Assembly: GCF_034627025.1 (NCBI RefSeq)
Contig: NZ_CP141048.1
Coordinates: 848,501-912,500, forward strand
Origin: Microvirga lotononidis
Lineage (GTDB): Bacteria; Pseudomonadota; Alphaproteobacteria; Rhizobiales; Beijerinckiaceae
Direction: 5' to 3'
Length of the DNA stretch: 64,000 nt
This document shows positions 10,287 to 19,820 of this stretch, one piece after another. The notes under the pieces were generated by a model. The model searched no databases. It was given only the letters and a program-made list of their open reading frames with translations, and was not told the origin of the DNA. Each line of letters begins with the position of its first letter. Position 1 is the first letter of the stretch. A program made the translations under genes and the position numbers.

Positions 10287-11023
10287 GCGCCGCGATGTCT
10301 CTTCCGCCGAATCCCGTTCCCGCAGGAGACAGTCGCGACAAGCTCATCATCGGCCTCGATGTCCCCTCCGTCGCGGAGGCACGCGCCGTCATCGCGCGCA
10401 TCGGGGATGCGGGCACCTTCTACAAGATCGGTTACCAGCTCGCCTATGCGGGCGGCTTCGAGTTCGCCCGCGAGCTGATCGGCCAGGGCAAGAAGGTCTT
10501 TCTCGACCTCAAGCTCCACGACATCGGCAACACCGTTGAGGAAGGCGTGCGCTCGGTCGCCCGCCTCGGCGCCACGTTCCTGACGGTCCACGCCTATCCG
10601 CAGACCATGCGCGCGGCCGTGGCGGGGAAAGCGGGATCGTCCTTGAAGATCCTCGCGGTCACCGTGCTCACCTCCTACGACGACAATGATCTCGTCGAGG
10701 CGGGCTATGCCCCCGTGACGGCCGCGGAGCTCGTCGCCCGCCGCGCCGGGCAGGCCCGCGACCTCGGCATCGACGGCATCGTCTGCGCGGCCACGGAAGC
10801 CGAGCGCGTGCGCACCGTCGTCGGCCCCGACCGGCTCATCGTCACGCCGGGCATCCGGCCCGCCGGATCCGACGCGGGCGACCAGAAGCGCGTCGTGACG
10901 CCGGCGCAAGGCATCCGGCTCGGCGCCGACCATCTCGTGGTGGCCCGGCCCATCGTGAAGGCGTCCGACCCGCGCGCCGTCGCCGAGGCGATTGTGCGGG
11001 AAATCGCCGACGTGAAGGCTTGA
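10283..11023 (+). CDS. pyrF: Orotidine 5'-phosphate decarboxylase
   Basis: Catalyses the last step of UMP synthesis, decarboxylation of OMP. 246 residues. The catalytic Asp-Lys-x-x-Asp cluster is seen in [17 protein letters not shown], and the phosphate-binding C-terminal motifs [17 protein letters not shown] and [14 protein letters not shown] are typical of the short bacterial type. It overlaps pmtA by 4 bases and is the last gene of the dnaK-dnaJ-pmtA-pyrF run before the DUF1330 pair. Confidence 0.97.
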   Translation: MSAAMSLPPNPVPAGDSRDKLIIGLDVPSVAEARAVIARIGDAGTFYKIGYQLAYAGGFEFARELIGQGKKVFLDLKLHDIGNTVEEGVRSVARLGATFLTVHAYPQTMRAAVAGKAGSSLKILAVTVLTSYDDNDLVEAGYAPVTAAELVARRAGQARDLGIDGIVCAATEAERVRTVVGPDRLIVTPGIRPAGSDAGDQKRVVTPAQGIRLGADHLVVARPIVKASDPRAVAEAIVREIADVKA

Positions 11024-11078
11024 CGATAGGACGTCTCTGGCGTTCGCTGCGCCTCCCTGAAATCGAGAGGAGCGCCCC

Positions 11079-11366
11079 ATGCCCAAAGGCTATGTCATTG
11101 CCCGCGTGACCGTCACGAACCCCGAAGCCTACGCGGAATACGCCAAGGGCGCCACGGAGGCGATTCGCCAGTATGGCGGCCGGCCGCTCGTGCGCGGCGG
11201 CGCCTACGAGGCGCTGGAGGGCGATGCCCGGCCCCGCAACGTTGTGATCGAGTTCGACTCGGTCGAGCAGGCCCGGACCTATTATCATTCGCCGGAATAT
11301 CAGGCGGCCAAGGCCAAGCGCGAAGGCGCCTGCGTGGCGGAATTCGTTCTGGTGGAAGGAGCCTGA
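11079..11366 (+). CDS. DUF1330 family protein, copy 1
   Basis: 95 residues, one DUF1330 (dimeric alpha-beta barrel-like) domain. Typical features are the opening MPKGYVIARVTVTNPEAY, the central RGGAYEALEGDARPRNVVIE and the closing SPEYQAAKAKREGA. Proteins of this small cytoplasmic family resemble the ferredoxin-like fold of EthD and antibiotic monooxygenases, but no activity is established. A GAGAGGAG ribosome site precedes the ATG. The next gene begins 4 bases after its stop and is a clear paralogue. Confidence 0.85.
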   Translation: MPKGYVIARVTVTNPEAYAEYAKGATEAIRQYGGRPLVRGGAYEALEGDARPRNVVIEFDSVEQARTYYHSPEYQAAKAKREGACVAEFVLVEGA

Positions 11367-11370
11367 AGCC

Positions 11371-11673
11371 ATGAAAGGCTATTGGATCGGCCGCGTCGAC
11401 GTCTCGAACCCCGACGCCTACCAGAACTACGTGAAGGCCAATGCGGTCCCGTTCGCCAAGTACGGCGCGCGCTTCCTGGTGCGCGGCGGCGCGTACCGGG
11501 TGGCCGAGGGAGAGGCACGCGCCCGGAACGTGGTGATCGAGTTTCCGAGCTATCAGGCGGCCCTGGAGTGCTGGGACTCGCCCGAGTACCAGGCGGCCAA
11601 GGCGCATCGCGACGGCCACGCGGTTGCCGACATCATCATCATCGAGGGATACGAAGGCGCGCAGCCGGGTTGA
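11371..11673 (+). CDS. DUF1330 family protein, copy 2
   Basis: 100 residues and about half identical by eye to the preceding protein: KGYWIGRVDVSNPDAYQNYV, LVRGGAYRVAEGEARARNVV and SPEYQAAKAHRDG line up with the same blocks. The pair is therefore a tandem duplication that has diverged. The 4-base spacing and the ribosome site GGAAGGAG inside the end of copy 1 indicate one transcript. Function unknown; a two-gene unit could form a heterodimer (inference). Confidence 0.85.
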   Translation: MKGYWIGRVDVSNPDAYQNYVKANAVPFAKYGARFLVRGGAYRVAEGEARARNVVIEFPSYQAALECWDSPEYQAAKAHRDGHAVADIIIIEGYEGAQPG

Positions 11674-11781
11674 GATGCGCAACCTCCCCTCTCCCCTCTG
11701 CGGGAGAGGGAAAGAATGCACGCCGCTTCTCAGCCCCATCCGAAGCGGCTATACCCTGAGCCCGGAAAACAGGAGAGCGGC

Positions 11782-12597
11782 ATGAGCGAGATGCGACTGG
11801 TCGTGGTGGGTGCCAGCGGACGCATGGGGCGCATGCTCATCAAGGCCGTGGCCGAGACGGAGGGCTGCACCCTCGTCGGCGCCATCGAGCGGGAAGGCTC
11901 CCCCGCGCTCGGGCAGGATGCCGGATTGCTCGCCGGGACCGGGCTTCTCGACGTGGACGTGACCGACGATCCACTCGCCGTCTTCGCTCAGGCCGACGGC
12001 GTGCTCGATTTCACCGCGCCCGCCGCCACCACGGCTTTCGCCGCGCTGGCCGCCCAGGCGCGCATCGTCCACGTGATCGGAACCACCGGCCTGCAGGAGG
12101 CCGATTTCACCAAGCTCGAGGCGGCCGCCCGCCATGCGCGCATCATCCAGTCCGGCAACATGTCGCTCGGGGTCAACCTGCTCGCGGGCCTCGTGCGCAA
12201 GGTCGCGGCGACGCTGGGCGAGGACTTCGACATCGAAATCCTCGAAATGCACCACCGCATGAAGGTGGATGCGCCGTCGGGCACCGCCCTCCTCCTCGGA
12301 GAGGCGGCGGCGGAGGGACGCAAGATCTCGCTGAAGGAACGCTCCGTGCGCAGCCGCGACGGCCACACGGGAGCCCGCAATCCGGGCGATATCGGCTTTG
12401 CCACCCTGCGCGGCGGAACGGTGGTCGGCGAGCATTCGGTGATCTTCGCGGGCGCCGGCGAGCGCCTGGAACTGTCGCACCGGGCCGAGGACCGCAGCAT
12501 CTTCGCCCGCGGCGCCGTGAGGGCCGCGCTCTGGGGCTTCGACAAGAAGCCCGGCTATTACACCATGGCCAATGTCCTTGGCCTCGATCAGCTCTAA
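11782..12597 (+). CDS. dapB: 4-hydroxy-tetrahydrodipicolinate reductase
   Basis: NAD(P)H-dependent reductase of the diaminopimelate/lysine pathway. 271 residues. The N-terminal nucleotide-binding motif is [12 protein letters not shown], and the catalytic and substrate region is [20 protein letters not shown], with His-His and the Lys of the family. A closing [17 protein letters not shown] is typical. The ATG at 11782 has an AGGAGAG ribosome site; a longer reading from 11716 adds 22 non-conserved residues and is rejected. gpmA follows 39 bases later on the same strand. Confidence 0.97.
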   Translation: MSEMRLVVVGASGRMGRMLIKAVAETEGCTLVGAIEREGSPALGQDAGLLAGTGLLDVDVTDDPLAVFAQADGVLDFTAPAATTAFAALAAQARIVHVIGTTGLQEADFTKLEAAARHARIIQSGNMSLGVNLLAGLVRKVAATLGEDFDIEILEMHHRMKVDAPSGTALLLGEAAAEGRKISLKERSVRSRDGHTGARNPGDIGFATLRGGTVVGEHSVIFAGAGERLELSHRAEDRSIFARGAVRAALWGFDKKPGYYTMANVLGLDQL

Positions 12598-12636
12598 AAC
12601 ACGCCAACACCCCGTTATTACCGGAGACGCCAAGAC

Positions 12637-13257
12637 ATGAACCGCCTTCTCGTCCTTGCACGCCACGGCCAGAGCGAATGGAACCTCAAGAACCTGTTCA
12701 CCGGCTGGAAGGATCCGGGGCTGACCGAACTCGGCATCGAGGAGGCGCGGAATGCCGGCCGTCGCCTGAAGGAGATGGGTGTCCAGTTCGACATCGCCTT
12801 CACGTCGGACCTGTCTCGGGCTCAAGCCACCTGCAAGCTGATCCTGGAAGAGATCGGCCAGCCCAACCTGAAAACCATTGCGAGCCAGGCCCTGAACGAG
12901 CGCGACTACGGCGATCTCTCCGGCCTCAACAAGGACGACGCCCGCGCCCGCTGGGGCGAGGAGCAGGTCCATATCTGGCGCCGCTCCTATGACGTTCCCC
13001 CTCCCGGCGGCGAGAGCCTGAAGGACACGGTCGCCCGCGTCCTGCCCTACTACATCCGCGAGATCCTGCCCCGCGTCATGCGCGGCGAGCGCGTGCTGGT
13101 TGCCGCCCATGGCAATTCGCTCCGCGCCCTCGTGATGGTGCTCGACGGCCTGACCTCCGAGACCATCCCGAGCCTCGAACTCGCGACGGGCATTCCGCTG
13201 GTCTATGACCTCAACGACGACACGACCGTGGCCAGCAAGAAAGTGCTGGAGGGGTAG
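12637..13257 (+). CDS. gpmA: 2,3-bisphosphoglycerate-dependent phosphoglycerate mutase
   Basis: Interconverts 3- and 2-phosphoglycerate in glycolysis. 206 residues, the short alphaproteobacterial form. The phosphohistidine motif ARHGQSEWN is near residue 10, followed by [14 protein letters not shown], the acidic [15 protein letters not shown], and the second catalytic histidine in [14 protein letters not shown]. The ribosome site is GGAGACGCC. The dapB-gpmA pair is common in Rhizobiales. Confidence 0.97.
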   Translation: MNRLLVLARHGQSEWNLKNLFTGWKDPGLTELGIEEARNAGRRLKEMGVQFDIAFTSDLSRAQATCKLILEEIGQPNLKTIASQALNERDYGDLSGLNKDDARARWGEEQVHIWRRSYDVPPPGGESLKDTVARVLPYYIREILPRVMRGERVLVAAHGNSLRALVMVLDGLTSETIPSLELATGIPLVYDLNDDTTVASKKVLEG

Positions 13258-13289
13258 AGACACGCTCCGCTAGGGATCACACCCTCTAC

Positions 13290-13414
13290 GTCATGGCCGT
13301 CCCCGGACTTGATCCGGGGATCAGTCCCGGCCATCCCGCGTCGGTGAGGCTCGGCGCTCTTCCAATCGAGATCATCGGCACCGATCCCCGGATCAAGTCC
13401 GGGGCGGTGATGAC
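13290..13414. repeat. Long palindromic intergenic repeat, copy 2
   Basis: 125 bases between gpmA and alkB. Outer arms GTCATGGCCGTCCCCGGAC...GTCCGGGGCGGTGATGAC; second-level arms CCCCGGACTTGATCCGGGG at left and CCCCGGATCAAGTCCGGGG at right are near-perfect complements. The centre GGCGCTCTTCCAATCGAGAT is shared with the copy at 28093. Confidence 0.8.
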
Positions 13415-13440
13415 GACGGTGGCATGTGTCAGGATAGAAG

Positions 13441-14061
13441 ATGACCTCCATCACCCTCGCCCCCGGCCTCACCTACTACCCCGACTATCTCGACCGCCCG
13501 GCCCAGGAGCGGCTGCTCCAATCCCTGCGGGAGATCACACGTGAGGCCCCTCTGTTCACCCCACGCATGCCGCGCACGGGAAAGCCTTTCTCCGTTCGCA
13601 TGACCAATTGCGGGCCGCTCGGCTGGGTGTCGGACGTGGAGGGTTATCGCTATCAGCCGGTGCATCCTGAAACCCGCCGCCCGTGGCCCGCCATGCCGGA
13701 CCAGGTGCTGCGGTCGTGGGAGGAGCTGAGCGCGTATCCGCACCCGCCCGATGCCTGCCTGATCAACTTCTACGAGCCCACGGCCCGGATGGGCCTGCAC
13801 CAGGACAAGGACGAGGAGGAGTTCGCCGCGCCCGTCGTGTCGCTTTCCCTCGGAGACACGGCGCTGTTCCGCTACGGCGGCCTGGAGCGGAAGGATCCGA
13901 CGAAGTCCATCAGGCTGCGTTCCGGTGACGCAATCGTGTTCGGCGGGCCCGCACGGCTGATCTATCATGGGATCGACCGGCTGATTGAGGGAAGCTCGGA
14001 CCTGCTGCCGCAGGGCGGGCGGCTCAATCTCACCTTGCGCAAGGTGGGAAAGCCGCTTTAG
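13441..14061 (+). CDS. alkB: AlkB-type DNA oxidative demethylase
   Basis: Fe(II)/2-oxoglutarate-dependent dioxygenase that removes methyl groups from N1-methyladenine and N3-methylcytosine in DNA. 206 residues. The metal ligands are visible: HQD at 120-122 (MGLHQDKDEEEF) and His176 (LIYHGIDR). The 2-oxoglutarate-binding arginines lie in GGRLNLTLRKV at the C-terminus. The substrate-side motif FSVRMTNCGPLGWVSD is typical. It is the second direct alkylation-repair gene in the window, about 8 kb from the ada-like gene, but not linked to it. A short palindromic repeat lies just upstream. Confidence 0.95.
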   Translation: MTSITLAPGLTYYPDYLDRPAQERLLQSLREITREAPLFTPRMPRTGKPFSVRMTNCGPLGWVSDVEGYRYQPVHPETRRPWPAMPDQVLRSWEELSAYPHPPDACLINFYEPTARMGLHQDKDEEEFAAPVVSLSLGDTALFRYGGLERKDPTKSIRLRSGDAIVFGGPARLIYHGIDRLIEGSSDLLPQGGRLNLTLRKVGKPL

Positions 14062-14108
14062 CTTTCGACGATGTAATGACCTGCAATTTTCCTTTTGAAG
14101 AGGCATCC

Positions 14109-15047
14109 ATGAAAGGTTTTGCAGCCGCCGCTCTGGCCCTCATCCTGACGGCTCCCGTCGCTCTCGCGGCCGAGCCGGTTTTCCCGCCCGCCTCGCGGAT
14201 CGGCATCGTGCCCCCTGAGGACATGCTGGTCTCGAAGCGCTTCAGCGGCTTCGAGAGCGAGGAGAAGGCCGCCGCCATCAACTTCGTGGAGATGCCCGCG
14301 GCCGCCTACGGACAGCTGGTGAATGGGCTCACCAAGGAGGCCCTGAAGCGTCAGGGCATGAGTGAGACCTCCCGGGAGAGCCTGAAGCTCGGCACCCGGA
14401 CGGGCGTGCTCATCGGCGGCACCATGGCAGGGCCCGTGCAGGGCCGCAAATGGGTGATGGCCGTCAAGGACGAGGATCTCACCGCCCTCGTGATCGCCCA
14501 GGTCCGCGGCGGCCAGGACGGCTACAGCGAGACGCAGATGCGGGACGCTCTGAAGAGCATCGCCCTGCGCGGCCCGGTTTCCGTCGACGAGCAGGTATCC
14601 GCCCTGCCCTTCCGCCTCGGCGACAAGGCCGGTTTCCGACCGGTGCGGGTGATCTCCGGCAATTCGGCCCTGTTCACGGACGGCCCACAGGACACGATCA
14701 AGGCGGTGGAGCAGCCGATGGTCATCGTGGCCGCCTCTCTGAACGTGCCCATTCCGCCGCAGGATCGGCGCAGCCAGTTTGCTCGCGCGGCCCTGAATTC
14801 CAACCAGATCCTCAAGGACATCAAGATCGAGCGGTCCGAGTCCTTCCGGTTCAAGGGTCAGGACTGGCACGAGATCGTCGCCACGGCCGTGGAAGCCGAA
14901 TCCGGCCAGCCGATCGTGGTGATGCAGACGATCCGCTTCGAGTCCGACCGATACGTGCGCATGATCGGCCTCACCCGGGTTGAGCAGCGGGACCAGAACC
15001 TGCCCCGCTTCCGGACGATCATCGACGGGGTCGATATGAGTCTCTAA
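14109..15047 (+). CDS. Periplasmic hypothetical protein
   Basis: 312 residues. A clear signal peptide (MKGFAAAALALILTAPVALA, cleavage before AEP) is followed by a soluble domain without transmembrane segments. Conserved-looking stretches include PPASRIGIVPPEDMLVSKRF, KAAAINFVEMPAAAY and FKGQDWHEIVATAVE. I do not recognise the family. The ATG at 14109 has an AAGAGG ribosome site; an upstream reading of 11 codons would break the signal peptide. It follows alkB by 47 bases and may be co-transcribed. Confidence 0.75.
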   Translation: MKGFAAAALALILTAPVALAAEPVFPPASRIGIVPPEDMLVSKRFSGFESEEKAAAINFVEMPAAAYGQLVNGLTKEALKRQGMSETSRESLKLGTRTGVLIGGTMAGPVQGRKWVMAVKDEDLTALVIAQVRGGQDGYSETQMRDALKSIALRGPVSVDEQVSALPFRLGDKAGFRPVRVISGNSALFTDGPQDTIKAVEQPMVIVAASLNVPIPPQDRRSQFARAALNSNQILKDIKIERSESFRFKGQDWHEIVATAVEAESGQPIVVMQTIRFESDRYVRMIGLTRVEQRDQNLPRFRTIIDGVDMSL

Positions 15048-15115
15048 CCCCGCTTCGGGAAGGTCGGCAGGGACCAGCCTCGCGGGAGGGCCATCACGGA
15101 TGTCCGCTTACGGCA

Positions 15116-15150
15116 TTTTCGGGCGAAACGGCTACCGCTCCGCCCGAAAA
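15116..15150. terminator. Bidirectional terminator between the secreted protein gene and grpE
   Basis: Stem TTTTCGGGCG (15116-15125) / CGCCCGAAAA (15141-15150) with a 15-base loop. The T and A flanks belong to the stem, so it can end transcripts from either side. It lies between two convergent genes. Confidence 0.65.
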
Positions 15151-15167
15151 CCGGGGCGTGGCTCCGT

Positions 15168-15785
15168 TTACTGAGCCGTCGAGGAATTGTCCGTCGTCTC
15201 GGCCCCGTTGGCGGATGCCTTCGGGCCGCCCTTGGAAACGCCGACCAGGGCCGGGCGCAGGACGCGCTCGCCGATGACGTAGCCGGACTGGACCACCTGC
15301 AGGACCGTGCCGTTCGGGACCTCCGCATTGGGGATCTCGAACATGGCCTGATGCACGTTGGGGTCGAACTTCTGGCCCTGCGGGTCGAGTTTCTTGACGC
15401 CGTGGCGCTCGAGGGTCTTCAGGAGGTCGCGCTCGGTGAGGTCGATCCCCTCGATGAGGCCCTTGAAGGCGCCCTCGGCGGTGCTGCGGGCCTCGTCCGG
15501 GACGCTTTCGATGGCCCGGTGGATGTTGTCGGCCACGTTGAGCATGTCGCGGGCGAAGTTCGCCACCGCGTAGGTGCGAGCGTCCGCCACCTCGCGTTCC
15601 GTGCGGCGGCGCAGGTTCTCCATGTCGGCCATCAGGCGCAGAAGCTTGTCCTTCAGGTCCGCCTTCTCGGCCTCGAGAACGGTAATCGGATCGGCCTCGG
15701 GCGCGGAAGCCGCTTCGGCAGCGGCGTCAGTGGCGGGCTCGGCCTGGGGGGCCGCATTGTGGTTTTCCGTGTCGTTCGGATTCAT
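15168..15785 (-). CDS. grpE: Nucleotide exchange factor GrpE
   Basis: Releases ADP from DnaK in the chaperone cycle. 205 residues. An acidic, alanine-rich disordered N-terminus (about 1-40) leads into a long coiled-coil helix ([20 protein letters not shown]) and the beta-wing domain with [20 protein letters not shown] and [20 protein letters not shown], the GrpE signature region. It lies 65 bases downstream of glnD on the minus strand rather than next to hrcA, which is 17 kb away. Confidence 0.97.
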   Translation of the reverse strand: MNPNDTENHNAAPQAEPATDAAAEAASAPEADPITVLEAEKADLKDKLLRLMADMENLRRRTEREVADARTYAVANFARDMLNVADNIHRAIESVPDEARSTAEGAFKGLIEGIDLTERDLLKTLERHGVKKLDPQGQKFDPNVHQAMFEIPNAEVPNGTVLQVVQSGYVIGERVLRPALVGVSKGGPKASANGAETTDNSSTAQ

Positions 15786-15850
15786 GGTCGATCAACTAAG
15801 GTGGGAGAAAGAAAGGTTCGGGCCACATATCAGGTCCCTGGCCCCACAAA

Positions 15851-18601
15851 TCAAGCGCTTCGCCTGTGGAGAGGCTCCGATTCCTCGGCCTTGAACACCT
15901 CGAGCAGGGTGCGGGTGATGGTGGCCTGGCGCCCCGCATGGGTGATCTTCGTGCCCGTCAGGTCGGTGACGTAGAACACGTCCACGGCCTTCTCGCCAAA
16001 GGTGACGATGTGGGCCGAGGCGATGTTCAGGTTGAGCTTCCCCAGGGCCGTCGTGAGGTCGTAGAGCAGGCCCGGCCGGTCGAGGCCTGAAATCTCGATC
16101 ACCGTCTGGCGGCTCGACAGGGAATTGTCGATATTGACCTCCGGCGGCACGTGGAACGCCTTGGAGCGTTCCTTGGCCGGGCGCTTGCCGTCCACGAGGT
16201 CGGCGATCTTCACCTCTCCCTTCAGGGCCCGTTCGATGGCCTTGGCGACCCGCTCGGCCCGGCGCAGCTCGTCCTCGTCCCGGTCGAAGGCGCGGGAGAG
16301 CACGATGGTGTCCAGCGCCATGCCGTCCGTGGTGGTGAAGATCTGCGCGTCCACGATGTTGCCGCCCGCCGCCGCACAGGCGCCTGTCACGATGGCGAGC
16401 AGGCGCGGATGGTCTGGCGACAGGATCGTCAGCTCCGTCACGCCCCGGAACTGGTCCGTCTCATAAGCCGTGGTCACCGTGCGCCCGCCCTTTTCGGCCT
16501 CGCGCAGGAGCCTTGCCTGCTTGGCCCGCCGGGTCTCGTCAGTCTTCAGCCAGTATCCAGGCGTATGCCGCGCGGCGAAGGCCTCGAACTCCGCATCGGT
16601 CCAGTCGGGCAGTTCGGAACGCAGCCGCTCCTGCGCCAGGCGGACGCGCTCCGACCGGGCGAGGTCCACCGCGCCGCCTCCGAGGATCACCTCCGTCTCC
16701 TGGTAGAGGTTGCGCAGGAGCTGCCCCTTCCAGCCGGTCCAGGTGCCCGGACCCACCGCCTTGATGTCCGCGATGGTGAGCACGAGGAGCAGCTTCAGGC
16801 GCTCCATGGTCTGCACCACCTCGGCGAAGCTCTTGATGGTGGCGGGATCCGACAGGTCGCGGCTCTGGGCCGTGTTCGACATGAGAAGATGGTGCTCGAC
16901 CAGCCACGCCACCGTCTCGGTCTCCGCCTCGGTAAGCCCGAAGCGCGGCCCGAGCTTGCGGGCGATCACGGCTCCGGCCTCGGAATGATCCTCCGGCCGG
17001 CCCTTGGCGATGTCGTGCAGGAACACCGCCACGTAGAGGGCGCGGCGGTTGCGGATGGAGGGAAAGATCTGATTGGCGAGCGGATGCTCGCTGCCGAGCT
17101 GTCCCGCCTCGATCTCGGTGAGCACGCCCACTGAGCGGATCAGGTGCTCGTCCACCGTGTAATGGTGATACATGTTGAACTGCATCATCGCGACGATGCG
17201 GCCGAAATCGGGAACGAAGCGCCCCAGCACGCCCGCCTCGTTCATGCGCCGCAGCACCACCTCGGGGGCGTTCTTGGAGGTGATGATCTCCAGGAACAGC
17301 TTGTTGGCCTCGGGGTCGGTGCGCAGGTTGTGCCCGATGAGCCTGAGCGAGCGGGTCGCAAGGCGCGTCGCGTCGGGATGAATGGCGAGGTTGCGGCGGT
17401 CGGCCAGCCAGAAGAGGCGGATCAGGTTGACCGGATCGCGCTCGAAGGCCTCCTCGTTCTCCACGTTGAGGCGGTTGTTGTCGATGATGAAGCCTTCGCT
17501 CACCAGCGCGCCGCCGCTGCGGCGGCGGAAGCGGCCGAACATCCGGTCGAGCATGGGGCGGCGCTTGGTCTGGCGCGCCTCCAGCTCCGCGCAGACGATC
17601 GCCGTGAGATCGCCCACGTCCTTGGCGATGAGGAAATAGGCCTTCATGAAGCGTTCGACCGCCGACAGGCCGCCGCGCGGCGCGAAGCCGATCCGCTCCG
17701 CGATGGTGCGCTGCAGGTCGAAGGTCAGGCGCTCCTCGGCGCGGCCGGTGGCGAAGTGCATGTGGCAGCGCACGCGCCACAGGAATTCCTCGCAGCGCGA
17801 GAAGAGATTGAACTCAGCCTGCGTGAAGAGCCTGGCCTTCACCAGTTCCTTGGGCTCCTTCACCCGGTAGACGTATTTGGCGATCCAGAAGAGCGTGTTG
17901 AGATCGCGCAGGCCCCCCTTCCCGTCCTTGACGTTCGGCTCGACGAGGTAGCGCGACGCGCCGGCCTTGGTCACGCGGGCATCGCGTTCCTTGAGCTTGG
18001 CATCGACAAATTCCGCCGCCGATGTCGCGACGATCTCCTGATCGAAGCGCTTTTCCAGGTTGTCGAAGAGTTCCCGGTCGCCGAAGAGGAAACGGGCTTC
18101 GAGCAGGGATGTGCGGATCGTCATGTCCGCATGGGCCTCGCGCAGACATTCCTCGACCGAGCGGGTCGCGTGCCCGACCTTCAGCTTCAGGTCCCAGAAC
18201 ACGTACAGCATCGCCTCGACGACGCTCTCGCTCCAGGCGGTCTGCTTGTACGGCAGCAGGAACAGGAGATCGACGTCCGAGCCCGGCGCCAGGGTTCCCC
18301 GCCCGTATCCGCCGGTCGCCACCACGGCGAGGCGCTCCCCCGCTGAAGGATTGGCCGCTGGATAGAGATGCTGGACCACGGCATCGTGGACGATGCGCAC
18401 CAGCTCATCCATCCGCTCGCAGAGATAACGGGCGCAGATGAACCCGTTCTGGCTCTCCTGGAGCTTGGCCTGAGCCTCCTCGTGACCTTCGTCGAGCAGC
18501 CTCCTCAACTCGGGCACGAGCCTGGCGCGCAGCTCCGCCGCATCGCGGATCGACTCGCCGCCGAGGGTTTTCAGGATGCTCTTGGGGGTGTGAAGGGTCA
18601 T
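15851..18601 (-). CDS. glnD: [Protein-PII] uridylyltransferase / uridylyl-removing enzyme
   Basis: Bifunctional sensor of glutamine that adds or removes UMP on PII proteins and so controls nitrogen assimilation. 916 residues. The nucleotidyltransferase motif GGYGRG...GSDVD lies at about 97-111. A GlnD-specific region follows, then an HD phosphohydrolase domain with HDIAKGRPEDH and VEHHLLMS, and two C-terminal ACT domains (ELTILSPDHPRLLAIVTGAC; EISGLDRPGLLYDLTTALGK) that bind glutamine. All domains are intact. grpE follows downstream. Confidence 0.97.
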   Translation of the reverse strand: MTLHTPKSILKTLGGESIRDAAELRARLVPELRRLLDEGHEEAQAKLQESQNGFICARYLCERMDELVRIVHDAVVQHLYPAANPSAGERLAVVATGGYGRGTLAPGSDVDLLFLLPYKQTAWSESVVEAMLYVFWDLKLKVGHATRSVEECLREAHADMTIRTSLLEARFLFGDRELFDNLEKRFDQEIVATSAAEFVDAKLKERDARVTKAGASRYLVEPNVKDGKGGLRDLNTLFWIAKYVYRVKEPKELVKARLFTQAEFNLFSRCEEFLWRVRCHMHFATGRAEERLTFDLQRTIAERIGFAPRGGLSAVERFMKAYFLIAKDVGDLTAIVCAELEARQTKRRPMLDRMFGRFRRRSGGALVSEGFIIDNNRLNVENEEAFERDPVNLIRLFWLADRRNLAIHPDATRLATRSLRLIGHNLRTDPEANKLFLEIITSKNAPEVVLRRMNEAGVLGRFVPDFGRIVAMMQFNMYHHYTVDEHLIRSVGVLTEIEAGQLGSEHPLANQIFPSIRNRRALYVAVFLHDIAKGRPEDHSEAGAVIARKLGPRFGLTEAETETVAWLVEHHLLMSNTAQSRDLSDPATIKSFAEVVQTMERLKLLLVLTIADIKAVGPGTWTGWKGQLLRNLYQETEVILGGGAVDLARSERVRLAQERLRSELPDWTDAEFEAFAARHTPGYWLKTDETRRAKQARLLREAEKGGRTVTTAYETDQFRGVTELTILSPDHPRLLAIVTGACAAAGGNIVDAQIFTTTDGMALDTIVLSRAFDRDEDELRRAERVAKAIERALKGEVKIADLVDGKRPAKERSKAFHVPPEVNIDNSLSSRQTVIEISGLDRPGLLYDLTTALGKLNLNIASAHIVTFGEKAVDVFYVTDLTGTKITHAGRQATITRTLLEVFKAEESEPLHRRSA

Positions 18602-18668
18602 GGGGCAACCGCATACGGGGACGTGTCTGACTTAACACCTGAAAGGCCTCCGCCAAAGGGAGGGCTGG

Positions 18669-18692
18669 AACTATCCGACCGAACGGATAGTT
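18669..18692. promoter_or_regulatory. Perfect 9-6-9 inverted repeat, candidate operator for the ssu-type operon
   Basis: AACTATCCG, ACCGAA, CGGATAGTT. It ends 22 bases before the -35 box of the promoter at 18715-18743, a position suited to an activator or a repressor. No regulator gene is adjacent, so the binding protein is unknown. Confidence 0.5.
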
Positions 18693-18714
18693 TGTTCTTT
18701 ATAAGAGATAACGT

Positions 18715-18743
18715 TTGACATAAAAAACGACGAGTTCTATAAA
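18715..18743 (+). promoter_or_regulatory. Near-consensus sigma-70 promoter of the sulfonate-type ABC operon
   Basis: TTGACA (18715-18720), 17 bases, TATAAA (18738-18743). It is the closest match to consensus in the window and leaves a leader of about 100 bases before the ATG at 18852. Confidence 0.75.
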
Positions 18744-18851
18744 CCGGACACGCGCCGATTTGAGCATGCAGATTGCGGGCGCGAAACAAGTGCAGCTAAA
18801 GCGCCGGGTGCCTCGAAGAAGCTCCCATGCGCAAAACATGGGAAGAACACG

Positions 18852-19820
18852 ATGAGCCTGACGCGCCGCCTCCTGATCGCCGCCTCCCTCGCCACAGGCC
18901 TTGCCTCCTTCGCCACCGTCGCTTCCGCGCAGGTGAAGGAAATCCGCATCGACTATGCCACCTACAACCCGGTCAGCCTCGTTCTGAAGGACAAGGGCTT
19001 CCTCGAGAAGGAGCTGGAGAAGGACGGCATCAGCGTGCGCTGGGTGCAGTCGCTCGGCTCCAACAAGGCGCTCGAATTCCTCAATGCCGGGTCGATCGAT
19101 TTCGGCTCCACAGCCGGCGCAGCCGCCCTGATCGGCAAGATCAACGGCAACCCGATCAAGTCGATCTACGTCTATTCCCGGCCCGAATGGACCGCCCTCG
19201 TCACCCGCAAGGATACGGGCATCACGAAGGTCGAGGACCTGAAGGGCAAGCGTGTCGCCGTGACCCGCGGCACCGATCCGCACATCTTCCTCGTGCGCGC
19301 CTTGCAGGAAGCCAAGCTCACCGAGAAGGACGTGAAGCTCGTTCTGCTCCAGCATCCGGATGGCCGCACTGCGCTCGAGCGCGGCGACGTGGATGCCTGG
19401 GCCGGCCTCGACCCGCTGATGGCGGCGGCCGAAGTGGAAAGCGGCGCCCAGCTCTTCTACCGCAACGCCGGCGCCAACACCTGGGGCGTACTGAACGTCT
19501 CCGAGTCGTTCGCCAAGGACAATCCTGCTCTCGTGCAGCGCGTGCTCAAGGCCTATGAGGAAGCCCGCAAATATGCGCTCGCCAACAAGGACGAGCTGAA
19601 GAAGACCCTCGTCACCTACACCAAGCTGTCCGACGCGGTGATCGAACGCCAGCTCGAGCGCACGGAGCTGACCCATTCCAACATCGGCCAGCCTCAGGTC
19701 GATACGATCCTTGCCGCGGGTCTTGCCCTGCAGCAGGCCGGCGTGATCCCCGCCGACACGAACGTGCAGGCCGCCGTCGATTCCCTCATCGACCGCCGCT
19801 TCGCCACTGCGTCGCGCTGA
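18852..19820 (+). CDS. ssuA: Sulfonate/nitrate-type ABC transporter substrate-binding protein (SsuA-like)
   Basis: Periplasmic binding protein of the SsuA/TauA/NrtA family, 322 residues. A signal peptide (MSLTRRLLIAASLATGLA...ASAQ) is followed by VKEIRIDYATYNPVSLVLKD and FLNAGSIDFGSTAGAAALIG, typical of SsuA-like proteins. The ATG has a GGGAAGAA ribosome site and lies behind a strong promoter. The stop overlaps the permease start by one base. The ligand is most likely an aliphatic sulfonate, but taurine or another organosulfur compound is possible; no monooxygenase gene (ssuD or tauD) is beside it. Confidence 0.88.
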   Translation: MSLTRRLLIAASLATGLASFATVASAQVKEIRIDYATYNPVSLVLKDKGFLEKELEKDGISVRWVQSLGSNKALEFLNAGSIDFGSTAGAAALIGKINGNPIKSIYVYSRPEWTALVTRKDTGITKVEDLKGKRVAVTRGTDPHIFLVRALQEAKLTEKDVKLVLLQHPDGRTALERGDVDAWAGLDPLMAAAEVESGAQLFYRNAGANTWGVLNVSESFAKDNPALVQRVLKAYEEARKYALANKDELKKTLVTYTKLSDAVIERQLERTELTHSNIGQPQVDTILAAGLALQQAGVIPADTNVQAAVDSLIDRRFATASR

